From NCBI GenBank assembly GCA_027577415.1, contig JANBQS010000259.1:1-24112 (forward strand): a stretch of 24,112 nt of DNA, read 5' to 3'. Positions 15,827 through 22,431 of this stretch are shown in pieces (the first letter of the stretch is position 1; every line of letters begins with the position of its first letter). The notes beneath the pieces were generated by a model that worked only from the letters and a program-made list of their open reading frames with translations, was not told the origin of the DNA and did not search any database. This DNA is from Coemansia sp. RSA 922. Its lineage: Eukaryota; Kickxellomycota; Kickxellomycetes; Kickxellales; Kickxellaceae. A program made the translations under genes and the position numbers.

Positions 15827-17737
15827 ATGGTTCTTCCAACTCGCAGTGCAGACGAAAGCACTGATCGTGTGCTAGAGGGCTTGGTTCTCGATACTACATG
15901 CGTAGTGGCTACAGCCAAAACGTTCAAAGCTCTGGCCGATCAGTGCCAAGACCTGTCGACGCGTACTCGTTTGACACAGCACCCGTCCAACCTGCCTCGG
16001 GCCCTCTGCGCCGTACTCCAGCGCACGCTCAATGATCTGAGGCAGCTCAGCAGCAGCGAGTCATCGCGAGCCGACGATATTTTCCTACTCATACAAACGC
16101 TCCGCTGCATGGGCAACCTAAGCGCCGACAACAACGACGCGCGGGCGCAGCTTTTGGAGCATGGCGGCGTCGCCAGCATCGGCTCAGTACTCGGCATTGC
16201 TGAGGCGCAGAGCGAGCCGCTGCTGACGCGGGCGGCGTTTGGCGCAGCGCTGAATGTGGCGCTGGACCACGCCGAGTGCTCAAAGGCGCTGCTCGCTGCT
16301 GGCGCGCTGCACCCGCATTTGCAAGTGCTGGGCACGGGCGTTCCAAGCGACGTGTGGCCTATAGTGTGCATGAGCCTGGACAATCTGTGCGAGCACGACG
16401 ACGCTGCTGCGCAGTTCGAGGGGCATTCCGACTATGCCGCGTCGGTGGTTCGAACCCTGAGCCTTCTGTCGCGCCGGGCGGACGGAGACCAGCTGGCGCG
16501 CGGCGCGATGCGGACGCTGGTGTGGGTGCTGTGCGAGACCGTCGAGAAGAGCGCGCCCGTGCGCAGGCAGCTGTGCAGCCCCAGCGCAGTGCTGGCCATT
16601 TTCGACCTGCTCGACTTTTACCTCTCGCTGCCCGAGCCAAAGGAGGAAGATGATGACGACAGCACTCCGGCGCCGGCGCCCGCGCTGCCCAACCGGCCAA
16701 TCCGACAGTCGGCGGCTAATAGATATGCCGACGCTGTGACGCAGGCGATCGTCGGCGTGTCGGGCGAGGACGAAGCGCTGGCGGCGCTGTTTCCCAGCCA
16801 GCCGCTGACGAGCCGCCTGGTTTCGATTCTGACGTCGAACGAGGCCGGCTCGCCGCGCGCAGACGCCATGGCCGCAGCCGCCGCTTTGTGCCTGGGAAAT
16901 CTCGCCCGCACCGACGACCACTGCACGCGCCTCGTCGCTGAGCACTCGGCCGTCGTCACGACGCTGATCCACGAGTGGCTGATCCCGCGATCAGTCAACG
17001 TCCGCACCCGCCACGCAGCCAGCGGCCTTCTGAAGAACCTGTGTCTGCCGCCGGCCAACCGCCCCTCGTTGGCCGCCATGGGCCTGGTGGCTGCGGCTGC
17101 TGCCAGCGTAAAGTCGGCGGTGGTTCCGATCCAAGCCAACTGCATTGGCATTCTTCGGCACCTGGCTAACGGGTCGCCTGAGCCTGACACGGTGCTGGAG
17201 ATGGTCAATGTGGCGCTTGCCGATGCCCTGAGCGTCGTAAAGGAAACTGATGTCGACGCCATTCGCTGCGAAGCCACGAGGCTCATTGCTACTATCGCCA
17301 AGCGCGTCTACCTGACGGAGGGTAATCGCGTGGCGCGCGATGTTATTGACAATAGCGAGTTTGATTTGGTTACGCCGCTAGTCCGCCTTGTCATGCTTGA
17401 CGGCGTGCGTCATCCGCTGCTGAGACAGGAGAGTCTTGTTGCCTTGACTGTGCTGGCTACGCAGCCTCGCCATGTCGGTGGTATCCTCCGCTTGTTGGTT
17501 AAAGAGAACTCTGCTCCGCTCGCTAAACCCCCAACTACTGATGCTATTACCGAAGTGGAGCAAAACGGGTTTGCTGAAGTCCTGGCCAACCTAATCACAA
17601 ACGGTGCTGATACTCCTTTTCCACAAGCAGCACTACAAGCCAAGAGTCTAGTCACGCAATTAGCCACCTCTTCAGCTACTGAATCAGATGAAGGTGTATC
17701 AGTTCTACGTACAATGCTTATACCACTACTCAGTTAA
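15827..17737 (+). CDS. Armadillo-repeat protein, SmgGDS/RAP1GDS1-like
   Basis: This 636-aa all-helical protein is built from armadillo-like repeats. Recognisable segments are LRCMGNLSADNNDARAQLLE (92-111), the repeat with CMSLDNLCEHDDAAAQF (181-197), AAALCLGNLARTDDHC, and the segment around LKNLCLPPANRPSLA. The N(L/C)(S/C)..(D/E)..R.....E.G pattern resembles Rap1 GTPase-GDP dissociation stimulator 1 (SmgGDS), a chaperone and exchange factor for small GTPases with C-terminal polybasic tails. An acidic/Pro-Ala linker (about 270-287) separates two ARM blocks. The gene is markedly GC-rich in its middle (about 16.1-17.3 kb) compared with neighbours. The start follows a T-rich leader ending TCAGGG. 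The stop codon lies 8 bp from the converging POP4 stop. Confidence 0.8.
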   Translation: MVLPTRSADESTDRVLEGLVLDTTCVVATAKTFKALADQCQDLSTRTRLTQHPSNLPRALCAVLQRTLNDLRQLSSSESSRADDIFLLIQTLRCMGNLSADNNDARAQLLEHGGVASIGSVLGIAEAQSEPLLTRAAFGAALNVALDHAECSKALLAAGALHPHLQVLGTGVPSDVWPIVCMSLDNLCEHDDAAAQFEGHSDYAASVVRTLSLLSRRADGDQLARGAMRTLVWVLCETVEKSAPVRRQLCSPSAVLAIFDLLDFYLSLPEPKEEDDDDSTPAPAPALPNRPIRQSAANRYADAVTQAIVGVSGEDEALAALFPSQPLTSRLVSILTSNEAGSPRADAMAAAAALCLGNLARTDDHCTRLVAEHSAVVTTLIHEWLIPRSVNVRTRHAASGLLKNLCLPPANRPSLAAMGLVAAAAASVKSAVVPIQANCIGILRHLANGSPEPDTVLEMVNVALADALSVVKETDVDAIRCEATRLIATIAKRVYLTEGNRVARDVIDNSEFDLVTPLVRLVMLDGVRHPLLRQESLVALTVLATQPRHVGGILRLLVKENSAPLAKPPTTDAITEVEQNGFAEVLANLITNGADTPFPQAALQAKSLVTQLATSSATESDEGVSVLRTMLIPLLS

Positions 17738-17745
17738 TAATCTAT

Positions 17746-18438
17746 TTATAAATCGATACTGGGCTTTGGTTTGAACTTTTTAACTGCACGCTCGCTAGCA
17801 CGAAATACAAACTGATCGCCATAAATCAAACACTTTTCCCTTGGCAGTTCCAAAGTGAACACGCAGTGAGCTTTGGGTATAACCAAAAGTCGATCGTCTT
17901 GAGTGATAACACGAAAAACATTTTTAGTTTCTTGCGCTACAATACCCGATACCCCGACATAATTAGGACACTTGGCTCTAGTAACCGATAACTTGGCTCC
18001 ATGCATATCGGCGCGAATAACGCGACCCAACATTTGTTCCCCGTTTTTATCGCCAATAACACCACTAATATACTGAGTCCAGAGTTGATGCAAAGGCACA
18101 AACAATGAATATTTTTGCGAGTCTTTCGGAATATCGTATACACCCAAAATACGTCGTTCTTTAGCTGTAATTGTTTTACGCCCACTCTTCCTCTTGGTGT
18201 GTTTTGTGTCTTTGAACGAATTGGTTAAAAGTAGTTGACGCCCCTCTACTCGGTCTTTAAACGCCGATGTAGCTCGGATATCGCTGACTGTGGTGTTGAC
18301 TGATTGTTCGACGAATTTTGGCGTAAATTTTTTCGTACTACTGTCTACTGGCACTGTTAGTGGTGCGCCACTACGAGTTTTTATGCCTGCTGGCAGTACT
18401 GTATAGAACCCGATGTTTTCTGGATTATTATCAGACAT
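17746..18438 (-). CDS. POP4: Ribonuclease P/MRP protein subunit p29 (Pop4)
   Basis: This 230-aa protein has a C-terminal Rpp29 (UPF0086) domain from about 108. The family signature runs from LHQLW through GRVIRADMHGAKLSVTRAKC (138-157), then VGVSGIVAQETKNVFRVIT (161-179) and a terminal strand with IYGDQF.FRASER (205-216). Rpp29/Pop4 is a shared protein of nuclear RNase P and RNase MRP, acting in tRNA 5' maturation and rRNA processing. The basic segment KRKSGRKTITAKERR (82-96) is typical of eukaryotic members. The 3' end converges on the ARM gene, so their 3' UTRs must overlap. Confidence 0.94.
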   Translation of the reverse strand: MSDNNPENIGFYTVLPAGIKTRSGAPLTVPVDSSTKKFTPKFVEQSVNTTVSDIRATSAFKDRVEGRQLLLTNSFKDTKHTKRKSGRKTITAKERRILGVYDIPKDSQKYSLFVPLHQLWTQYISGVIGDKNGEQMLGRVIRADMHGAKLSVTRAKCPNYVGVSGIVAQETKNVFRVITQDDRLLVIPKAHCVFTLELPREKCLIYGDQFVFRASERAVKKFKPKPSIDL

Positions 18439-18535
18439 TATACAAAAAATAAAAAAATAATAGTGTTCCAGTACTACGCCAATAATTGCGTTGATTAGTC
18501 AAATTACTTTCAATAATTACAGGATTGTGGGATAA

Positions 18536-18677
18536 TGTAATTAGCCAAACACAGTTGTTAAGGCTCTTTTGTCAAAAAGAAGTGTTTACCTTGGATCCCC
18601 TCCCCCCAACAAAAAAAATGGTCAGGTTGTAATGATGTAGTCAGACAACTGACGTAAATATTACGTACTTTTATTAC
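18536..18677. repeat. Upstream module copy A
   Basis: This segment, starting TGTAATTAGCCAAACACA and ending ACGTACTTTTATTAC, is about 90% identical by eye to 20488-20630. Internal landmarks are TTAAGGCTCTTTTG, GTGTTTACCTTGGA, a C-run (CCCCTCCCCCC) and CTGACGTAAATATTACGT with inverted ACGTAA/TTACGT arms. It lies upstream of small orphan genes in both places, suggesting shared regulation or a non-autonomous element. Confidence 0.75.
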
Positions 18678-18683
18678 CAACCT

Positions 18684-18885
18684 AACATAATTGCTCAAGC
18701 ACCATTGAGGGCCTTTAGCAAAAGAGAAAAAGGCAAGACTTTACCTTGCACCCCCACCCTGTTAAGCCAAATCCGCTCTTTTTCTGAGCAGTGAAAGCCA
18801 ACACGTCTGTTTCCAGAGTACATCAGGTACACGTCATATAACTTCTGCTGCAATCATGACCAAATTTTTTTTTTTCAGTGCCTCT
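18684..18885. repeat. Duplicated distal promoter segment, copy 1
   Basis: This is nearly identical to 21363-21568. It carries ATTGCTCAAGCACCATTGAGGGCC, TTTACCTTGCACCC and the TCCGCTCTTTTTCTGAGCAGTGAAAGCC block. Its first half also resembles the module at 18536 (AATT.GC.CAA.CAC, then GGC.TTT, then TTTACCTTG), so the two look like tandem diverged copies. It is interrupted on the right by the LTR at 18886. Confidence 0.78.
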
Positions 18886-19160
18886 TGTAGGATTTCGACC
18901 CTCAGCGACGATATCCGACATTTTATTGTGCCTAATATCAACGGCTGTAATTAACGGTGCCTTCGATCACGAGCAGTAGCGCCGTTACTGCCCCACGGAC
19001 CATTCGCCCTATATAAGGGGCCGCGCATCAGCAGCCGTAGAGTAGTTAGGCAATCACTTTTATCTTTATTACTTTTTATTTACTAAAATACAAAGACGTA
19101 AGGACTGGTGAATTTAGGCATTAGCCGCAAACAACTCGCATACTCCAAACTTACACCTCT
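18881..19160. mobile_element. Solo LTR with 5-bp target site duplication
   Basis: The element at 18886-19155 (270 bp) begins TGTAGGATTTCG and ends AACTTACA (TGTA...TACA termini). It is flanked by CCTCT at 18881-18885 and 19156-19160. The uninterrupted duplicate locus reads CAGTGCCTCTCAACAC at about 21562-21575, giving the empty site with a single CCTCT. Inside is CCTATATAAGGGGCC (about 19009-19023), a likely U3 TATA box on the + strand, followed by T-rich R/U5-like sequence. There is no internal domain, so this is a solo LTR formed by LTR-LTR recombination. It shares blocks with the LTR at 19636. Confidence 0.9.
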
Positions 19161-19166
19161 CAACAC

Positions 19167-19173
19167 TATAAAA
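19167..19173 (+). promoter_or_regulatory. TATA box of small orphan gene 1
   Basis: TATAAAA lies 108 bp before the ATG at 19275, in a 110-bp segment almost identical to 21567-21680. The solo LTR inserted just upstream of it, so the distal promoter is now 270 bp farther away in this copy. Confidence 0.65.
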
Positions 19174-19274
19174 TGGGGACTGAACCCTCCCACTTTTCTG
19201 TCTTTTGCCTCCATCTCCACTCCACTTTGTCTCTCTCTCATAAATCTGCTTGAAGAAAAATATAATTACTAGCA

Positions 19275-19640
19275 ATGCCCTCAACTAGCTCCACACCAAC
19301 TGGCACTGCCAAGTTGATAGTATGTTACTATGAAGATGATAAGATATTTGGACTTGTTCCTTTGTTCACTAAACAGCGCAGAATTTCAAATTTGACTGAA
19401 GACATAAAGTCAATAAAAACAACTGTTGTCTCACAACATCAACACCTCACAGAATATGTGCTATTTACTTTTGGCAGTGAAGGCCATCTGAACCGTAACT
19501 CTTCCAGTGAGTTCAGTGTGTATGAGAACTATGCTGTAGTATTTACTACGCTGGCAGAAAAGGCTAAATTGGAAGGTGTCAATAATAAATACAACGGTTA
19601 TTGCCATAGTTTTCTAAATATTTCAGAGTGGCAATTGTAG
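19275..19640 (+). CDS. Small orphan protein 1 (121 aa), stop codon supplied by an LTR
   Basis: I do not recognise a family. The protein is about 80% identical by eye to the product at 21681, with matching blocks at GLVPLFTKQ (33-41), ISNLTEDI, LTEYVLFTF and NYAVVFTTLAEK. It has no signal peptide or membrane span; alternating strands and one helix suggest a small alpha/beta fold. The paralogue ends at a TAG in AACAATAC-type context (ACAGAATAG), but here that codon is TGG. Translation instead runs to the TAG inside TGTAG, the first bases of the LTR at 19636. The protein therefore ends EWQL, three residues longer. Start chosen by alignment with the paralogue. Confidence 0.68.
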   Translation: MPSTSSTPTGTAKLIVCYYEDDKIFGLVPLFTKQRRISNLTEDIKSIKTTVVSQHQHLTEYVLFTFGSEGHLNRNSSSEFSVYENYAVVFTTLAEKAKLEGVNNKYNGYCHSFLNISEWQL

Positions 19641-19884
19641 GATCGACACATCGCATTGGCGAGCGATCCCACATTTCAGTCACGTGACTGATCTATCGCC
19701 CAACAGGGCGATCTTTAATGTTGACGACTAGCGCTACTGCGCCACGACTTGGGTTATTTAAGGAACCGTGCACGGCATACCAGCTTAGGTTTCTTTAATC
19801 ACTTTTTATAGCTTTTATTATTTATTTAATATGAGACATTAGAATGGTGACTTAGGTTAATGCCAAAATAAGCTAGATACTACA
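19636..19884. mobile_element. LTR related to the solo LTR at 18886
   Basis: These 249 bp begin TGTAGGATCGACAC and end GATACTACA. They share with the 270-bp LTR the start, an AGCG..ACTGC.CCACG block, a T(A/T)TATTTAAGG..CCG.GCA or TATATAAGG segment, TTTAATCACTTTTTAT and a GGTGACTTAGG..ATGCC stretch. The left edge is proven by divergence from the paralogous locus at 21681-22043. The flanks (GCAAT on the left, CATCT on the right) do not match, so this is not a simple solo insertion. It may be one end of a deleted or rearranged element whose internal part lies to the right. Confidence 0.75.
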
Positions 19885-20282
19885 CATCTACAGCTGCCTT
19901 CTTCTTGACATCCTTCAACCCAGTCTTCAGGTTCACATTCTTGGTGCTGGCTGCCATCAGCTTCGTCTGTAAGCTCAAAACCAGGGCTTCTAGGTTTGTG
20001 ATCTTCTGCACATTGGTGAGAGCTCTCTGGCTCTCTGTGATGGTTTGCACATTCTGCTGGGTTTGCATCTGGGTAGATGCCAATGTCTCTAGGCACTGGT
20101 GGAGCTGGGCCATTGTGCTCCTTGTCTCTGCCTGCGATTGTTGGAACATGCTGAATAAGTCGGCCAGCATCACTGAGGTGGGCAGTCTGACATTGCCAGT
20201 TGCTTGTGCTGGTGGTGGCCTGGCACTGGTCTGGGGGTCAAGGTGGACCTCCTGGCCTCAGTTGAGGCCTGCTGGTTGACAT
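19880..20282 (-). pseudogene. Decayed coiled-coil fragment, possibly gag-derived
   Basis: From about 20239 down to 19880 one minus-strand frame is open. It encodes a Pro/Ala-rich segment and then a Gln/Thr/Leu-rich coiled coil (SMFQQSQAETRSTMAQLHQC, then heptad-like repeats to KLMAAS). It ends at a TAG formed by the edge of the LTR. An ATG at 20282 lies in a different frame that stops near 20238, so the start appears frameshifted. A coiled coil after a Pro-rich N terminus is seen in many fungal LTR-element Gag proteins, but there is no capsid or zinc knuckle to confirm this. The alternative is a truncated host gene. Confidence 0.4.
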
Positions 20283-20487
20283 TACGGCCGGAGTTGGGCA
20301 AATTGTGGTTGGTTTGTGTTTGCTGGATTCGGGCAAAATCTTAGAGTAAACAAAAAATATGTGGCAATCGGTCTGCATGAGTTGCAAAAAAAAGTAGAAG
20401 AATGTTTACTCCCAATGAAGGATAAGGACTGTTGGGACCTCATTTTTAGATATTCCTTGATCATAATCGTGATCACTACAGGGATGA
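20283..20487. other. Short unassigned spacer
   Basis: An AT-rich stretch between the coiled-coil fragment and the repeated upstream module. Short minus-strand frames are present but have no recognisable domain. Confidence 0.3.
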
Positions 20488-20630
20488 TGTAATTAGCCAA
20501 ACACACTTGTTAAGGCTCTTTTGACAAAAAAAAAAAGTGTTTACCTTGGACCCCCTCCCCCCAACAAAAAATGACCAGGTTGTAATGATGTAGTCAGACA
20601 ACTGACGTAAATATTACGTACTTTTATTAC
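20488..20630. repeat. Upstream module copy B
   Basis: This is the second copy of the module at 18536-18677, with the same order of landmarks: AATTAGCCAAACAC, AAGGCTCTTTTG, TTTACCTTGGACCCC, a C-run, then TGACGTAAATATTACGTAC. It lies upstream of the small orphan gene at 20868. The two copies differ by a few substitutions and A-run lengths. Confidence 0.75.
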
Positions 20631-20660
20631 ATAATTATTACATAAATATTACGTGCTTAT

Positions 20661-20710
20661 ATTACATATATATTACATATATATTACATATATATTACAT
20701 ATATATTACG
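20661..20710. repeat. 11-bp tandem repeat (ATTACATATAT)
   Basis: Four perfect units of ATTACATATAT are followed by ATTACG. The array is flanked on both sides by ATTACGT/ACTTTTATTAC elements, so it may have grown from the ATTAC part of the adjacent module. It lies about 160-200 bp before the next start codon. Confidence 0.8.
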
Positions 20711-20867
20711 TACTTTTATTACGTAATTATTATTGCTTCTCTCAACAACCCAACCTTTTTAAAAACACTCTCCAATGGTATTTAAAGAGTACAAGTTGCC
20801 AATTTTCCAACTTTTCAAAACATTATTTTTTCTATCCACTATTTTATCCATCAACCAACTTTCTATT

Positions 20868-21221
20868 ATGACCCAAGATACAGAATTCGAATACTATATC
20901 TGTCGATTCAGAACTTCTGGATTGGTGCTCTTGCCTAATGGTTGTGCTCAGCTATATCATGGTACTCAAATGGAGTCTGTAATAGCAGATATAAAATCCG
21001 GCTCTATAAAATCCGGACTCTCAAGGGATCATCTTGATTCTACTAAACAAGTTATTTGCAAAGTTAATAGTGATCGTAGGCTTGAAAAAATTAACATTGA
21101 AGCTTGTCAAGCTAAAGAAAAATACTTAGTTGTGTTTTTCTCTAAAGAACAAACAAACTCAGATTCATACTCTGCTGTCAATTTTTCTCTTACTGTTAAT
21201 AACTATGTCCACTTTGAGTAA
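20868..21221 (+). CDS. Small orphan protein 2 (117 aa)
   Basis: I do not recognise this protein. It begins MTQDTEFEYYICRF. It resembles the other small genes only in size, in AT-rich composition and in pattern: two hydrophobic strands, a helix around MESVIADIKSG (35-45), then strands ending in YLVVFF (about 86-91) and VNFSLTV. There is no signal peptide or membrane span. The ATG at 20868 follows a CT-rich leader ending TTTCTATT, with a TATTTAAAG element about 90 bp upstream; the earlier in-frame ATG at 20775 would translate that leader. Upstream module B precedes it. Confidence 0.58.
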   Translation: MTQDTEFEYYICRFRTSGLVLLPNGCAQLYHGTQMESVIADIKSGSIKSGLSRDHLDSTKQVICKVNSDRRLEKINIEACQAKEKYLVVFFSKEQTNSDSYSAVNFSLTVNNYVHFE

Positions 21222-21362
21222 TACCAATACACTATAGACAATTAACAGCAATCTCTAAAGAGACAACTAATTGCTAGAGCCACTTTTTTTATAAATATAC
21301 TTTTTTTGCCTTTAAAGAAATATAGAATATGTAATTAGCTAAACATAATCAGCTCACTAATC
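21222..21362. other. Short AT-rich spacer with partial module start
   Basis: A 3' flank of the small orphan gene. Near 21329-21345 it contains TATGTAATTAGCTAAACATAATC, which matches the beginning of the upstream modules at 18536 and 20488, but the rest of the module is missing. The match resumes at 21363 with the distal promoter segment. Confidence 0.5.
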
Positions 21363-21568
21363 AACCTAACATAATTGCTCAGGCACCATTGAGGGCCTTT
21401 AGCAAAAAGAAAAAAGGTGAGACTTTACCTTGCACCCTTTCTGTTAAACAAAATCCGCTCTTTTGCTGAGCAGTGAAAGCCAACACATCTGCATCCAGAA
21501 TACATCATGTGCACGTCATATGACTTCTGCTACAATCATGACCAAATTTTTTTTTTTTCAGTGCCTCT
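21363..21568. repeat. Duplicated distal promoter segment, copy 2 (uninterrupted)
   Basis: Close match to 18684-18885. It continues without interruption through CAGTGCCTCTCAACAC into the TATA box region, so it preserves the empty site of the solo LTR in copy 1. Confidence 0.8.
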
Positions 21569-21574
21569 CAACAC

Positions 21575-21581
21575 TATAAAA
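21575..21581 (+). promoter_or_regulatory. TATA box of small orphan gene 3
   Basis: TATAAAA lies 106 bp before the ATG at 21681. The surrounding leader (CTCCACTTTGTCTCTCTCTC and flanks) is almost unchanged between the two gene copies. Confidence 0.65.
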
Positions 21582-21680
21582 TGGGGACTGAACCCTCCCA
21601 CTTTTCTGTCTTTTGCCTCCATCTCCACTCCACTTTGTCTCTCTCTCATAAATCTGCTTGAAGAAAATATAATTACTAAC

Positions 21681-22043
21681 ATGGCCTCAACTAGCTCCGC
21701 ACCAATTGGCACTGCCAGGTTGATAGTATGTCACTATAATGATGGAAAGATACTTGGACTCGTTCCCTTGTTCACTAAACAGTGCAGAATTTCAAATTTG
21801 ACTGAAGACATAGAGACAATAAATACAATTGTTGTCTCAAACCATGAATCTCAACACCTCACGGAATATGTGCTATTTACTTTTGACAGTGAAGGCAATC
21901 TGAACCGTACCTCTTCCAGTGAGTTCAGTGTGTCTAAAAACTATGCTGTAGTGTTTACAACGCTGGCAGAAAAGTCTAAATTGGAAAGTGTCAATAATAA
22001 ATACAACGGTTATTGTCATGGTTTCCTAAATAATACAGAATAG
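21681..22043 (+). CDS. Small orphan protein 3 (120 aa), recent paralogue of protein 1
   Basis: The product begins MASTSSAPIGTARLIV and is collinear with the 19275 product, including GLVPLFTKQ, RISNLTEDIE, HLTEYVLFTF, SSSEFSVS and NNKYNGYCHGF. Copy 3 carries a small insertion (ESQ) near the middle and ends at its native TAG (ACAGAATAG). Most differences between copies keep the frame, which favours function. No domain is recognised; the likely fold is small alpha/beta without membrane or secretion signals. I chose the ATG at 21681 from the paralogue alignment; the in-frame ATG at 21507 would translate the TATA box and leader. Confidence 0.7.
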   Translation: MASTSSAPIGTARLIVCHYNDGKILGLVPLFTKQCRISNLTEDIETINTIVVSNHESQHLTEYVLFTFDSEGNLNRTSSSEFSVSKNYAVVFTTLAEKSKLESVNNKYNGYCHGFLNNTE

Positions 22044-22431
22044 CAATAAACCAATTCATTCTCTGTCTGCTGTGGTATAGGAGAAAAGTAGCTAACAAAA
22101 AAATTGTTTTTGCTTATGCTCATTATTTTTCTTTTAGCTTTTATTCAATAAATTACCACTTTTTTTTTACTTATTGCCACGTTGCTTTATTGATTGGACA
22201 AGAAGAAACAGGTTTTGTTTAAAAGAAAAAAGGCTGGCTTGCTTTGTTTCTTTCTTTCAAAATCGTAGCCAAGGAGAAAAACAAAAAGAAATTGCTTTCT
22301 AATAAAGAAACACTGCTTGTTCAAAAAGAAGATAAAGCATTGACAAAGGTCAATTAAGCTCGTTGGAGCTGAGAATTGATAGCCTATTTCTCCTTTACTT
22401 ATTTTTTTTATCAATTCCTCAATCTCTCATT
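22044..22431. promoter_or_regulatory. Intergenic region upstream of the F-box-like gene
   Basis: 388 bp of AT-rich sequence. It includes AATAAA-type strings (about 22147) usable as the 3' end signal of the small orphan gene, and a pyrimidine-rich leader (TCAATTCCTCAATCTCTCAT) immediately before the ATG at 22432. No gene is supported. Confidence 0.4.

Larger units (their letters stand above)
18439..19274. promoter_or_regulatory. Composite upstream region of small orphan gene 1
   Basis: This 836-bp interval holds the POP4 promoter on the left, then two related upstream modules (18536-18677 and 18684-18880), a solo LTR insertion (18886-19155), and the proximal promoter and leader of the orphan gene at 19275 (TATAAAA at about 19167). 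Except for the LTR, 18684-19274 matches 21363-21680 closely. Confidence 0.65.

Noticed and set aside
16280..17301. Long minus-strand frames opposite the ARM-repeat gene
   Set aside because: High GC content suppresses stop codons; the Ala/Arg-rich products have no motif and mirror the real gene.
19905..20279. Plus-strand hydrophobic frame of 124 codons resembling a membrane protein
   Set aside because: It is the antisense image of a Gln/Leu-rich coiled coil; Trp/Val/Cys richness is what the complementary strand of such codons gives.
20653..20871. Frame with repeated Tyr/Ile (YYIYITYILHIYY)
   Set aside because: Translation of the 11-bp AT minisatellite, not a gene.
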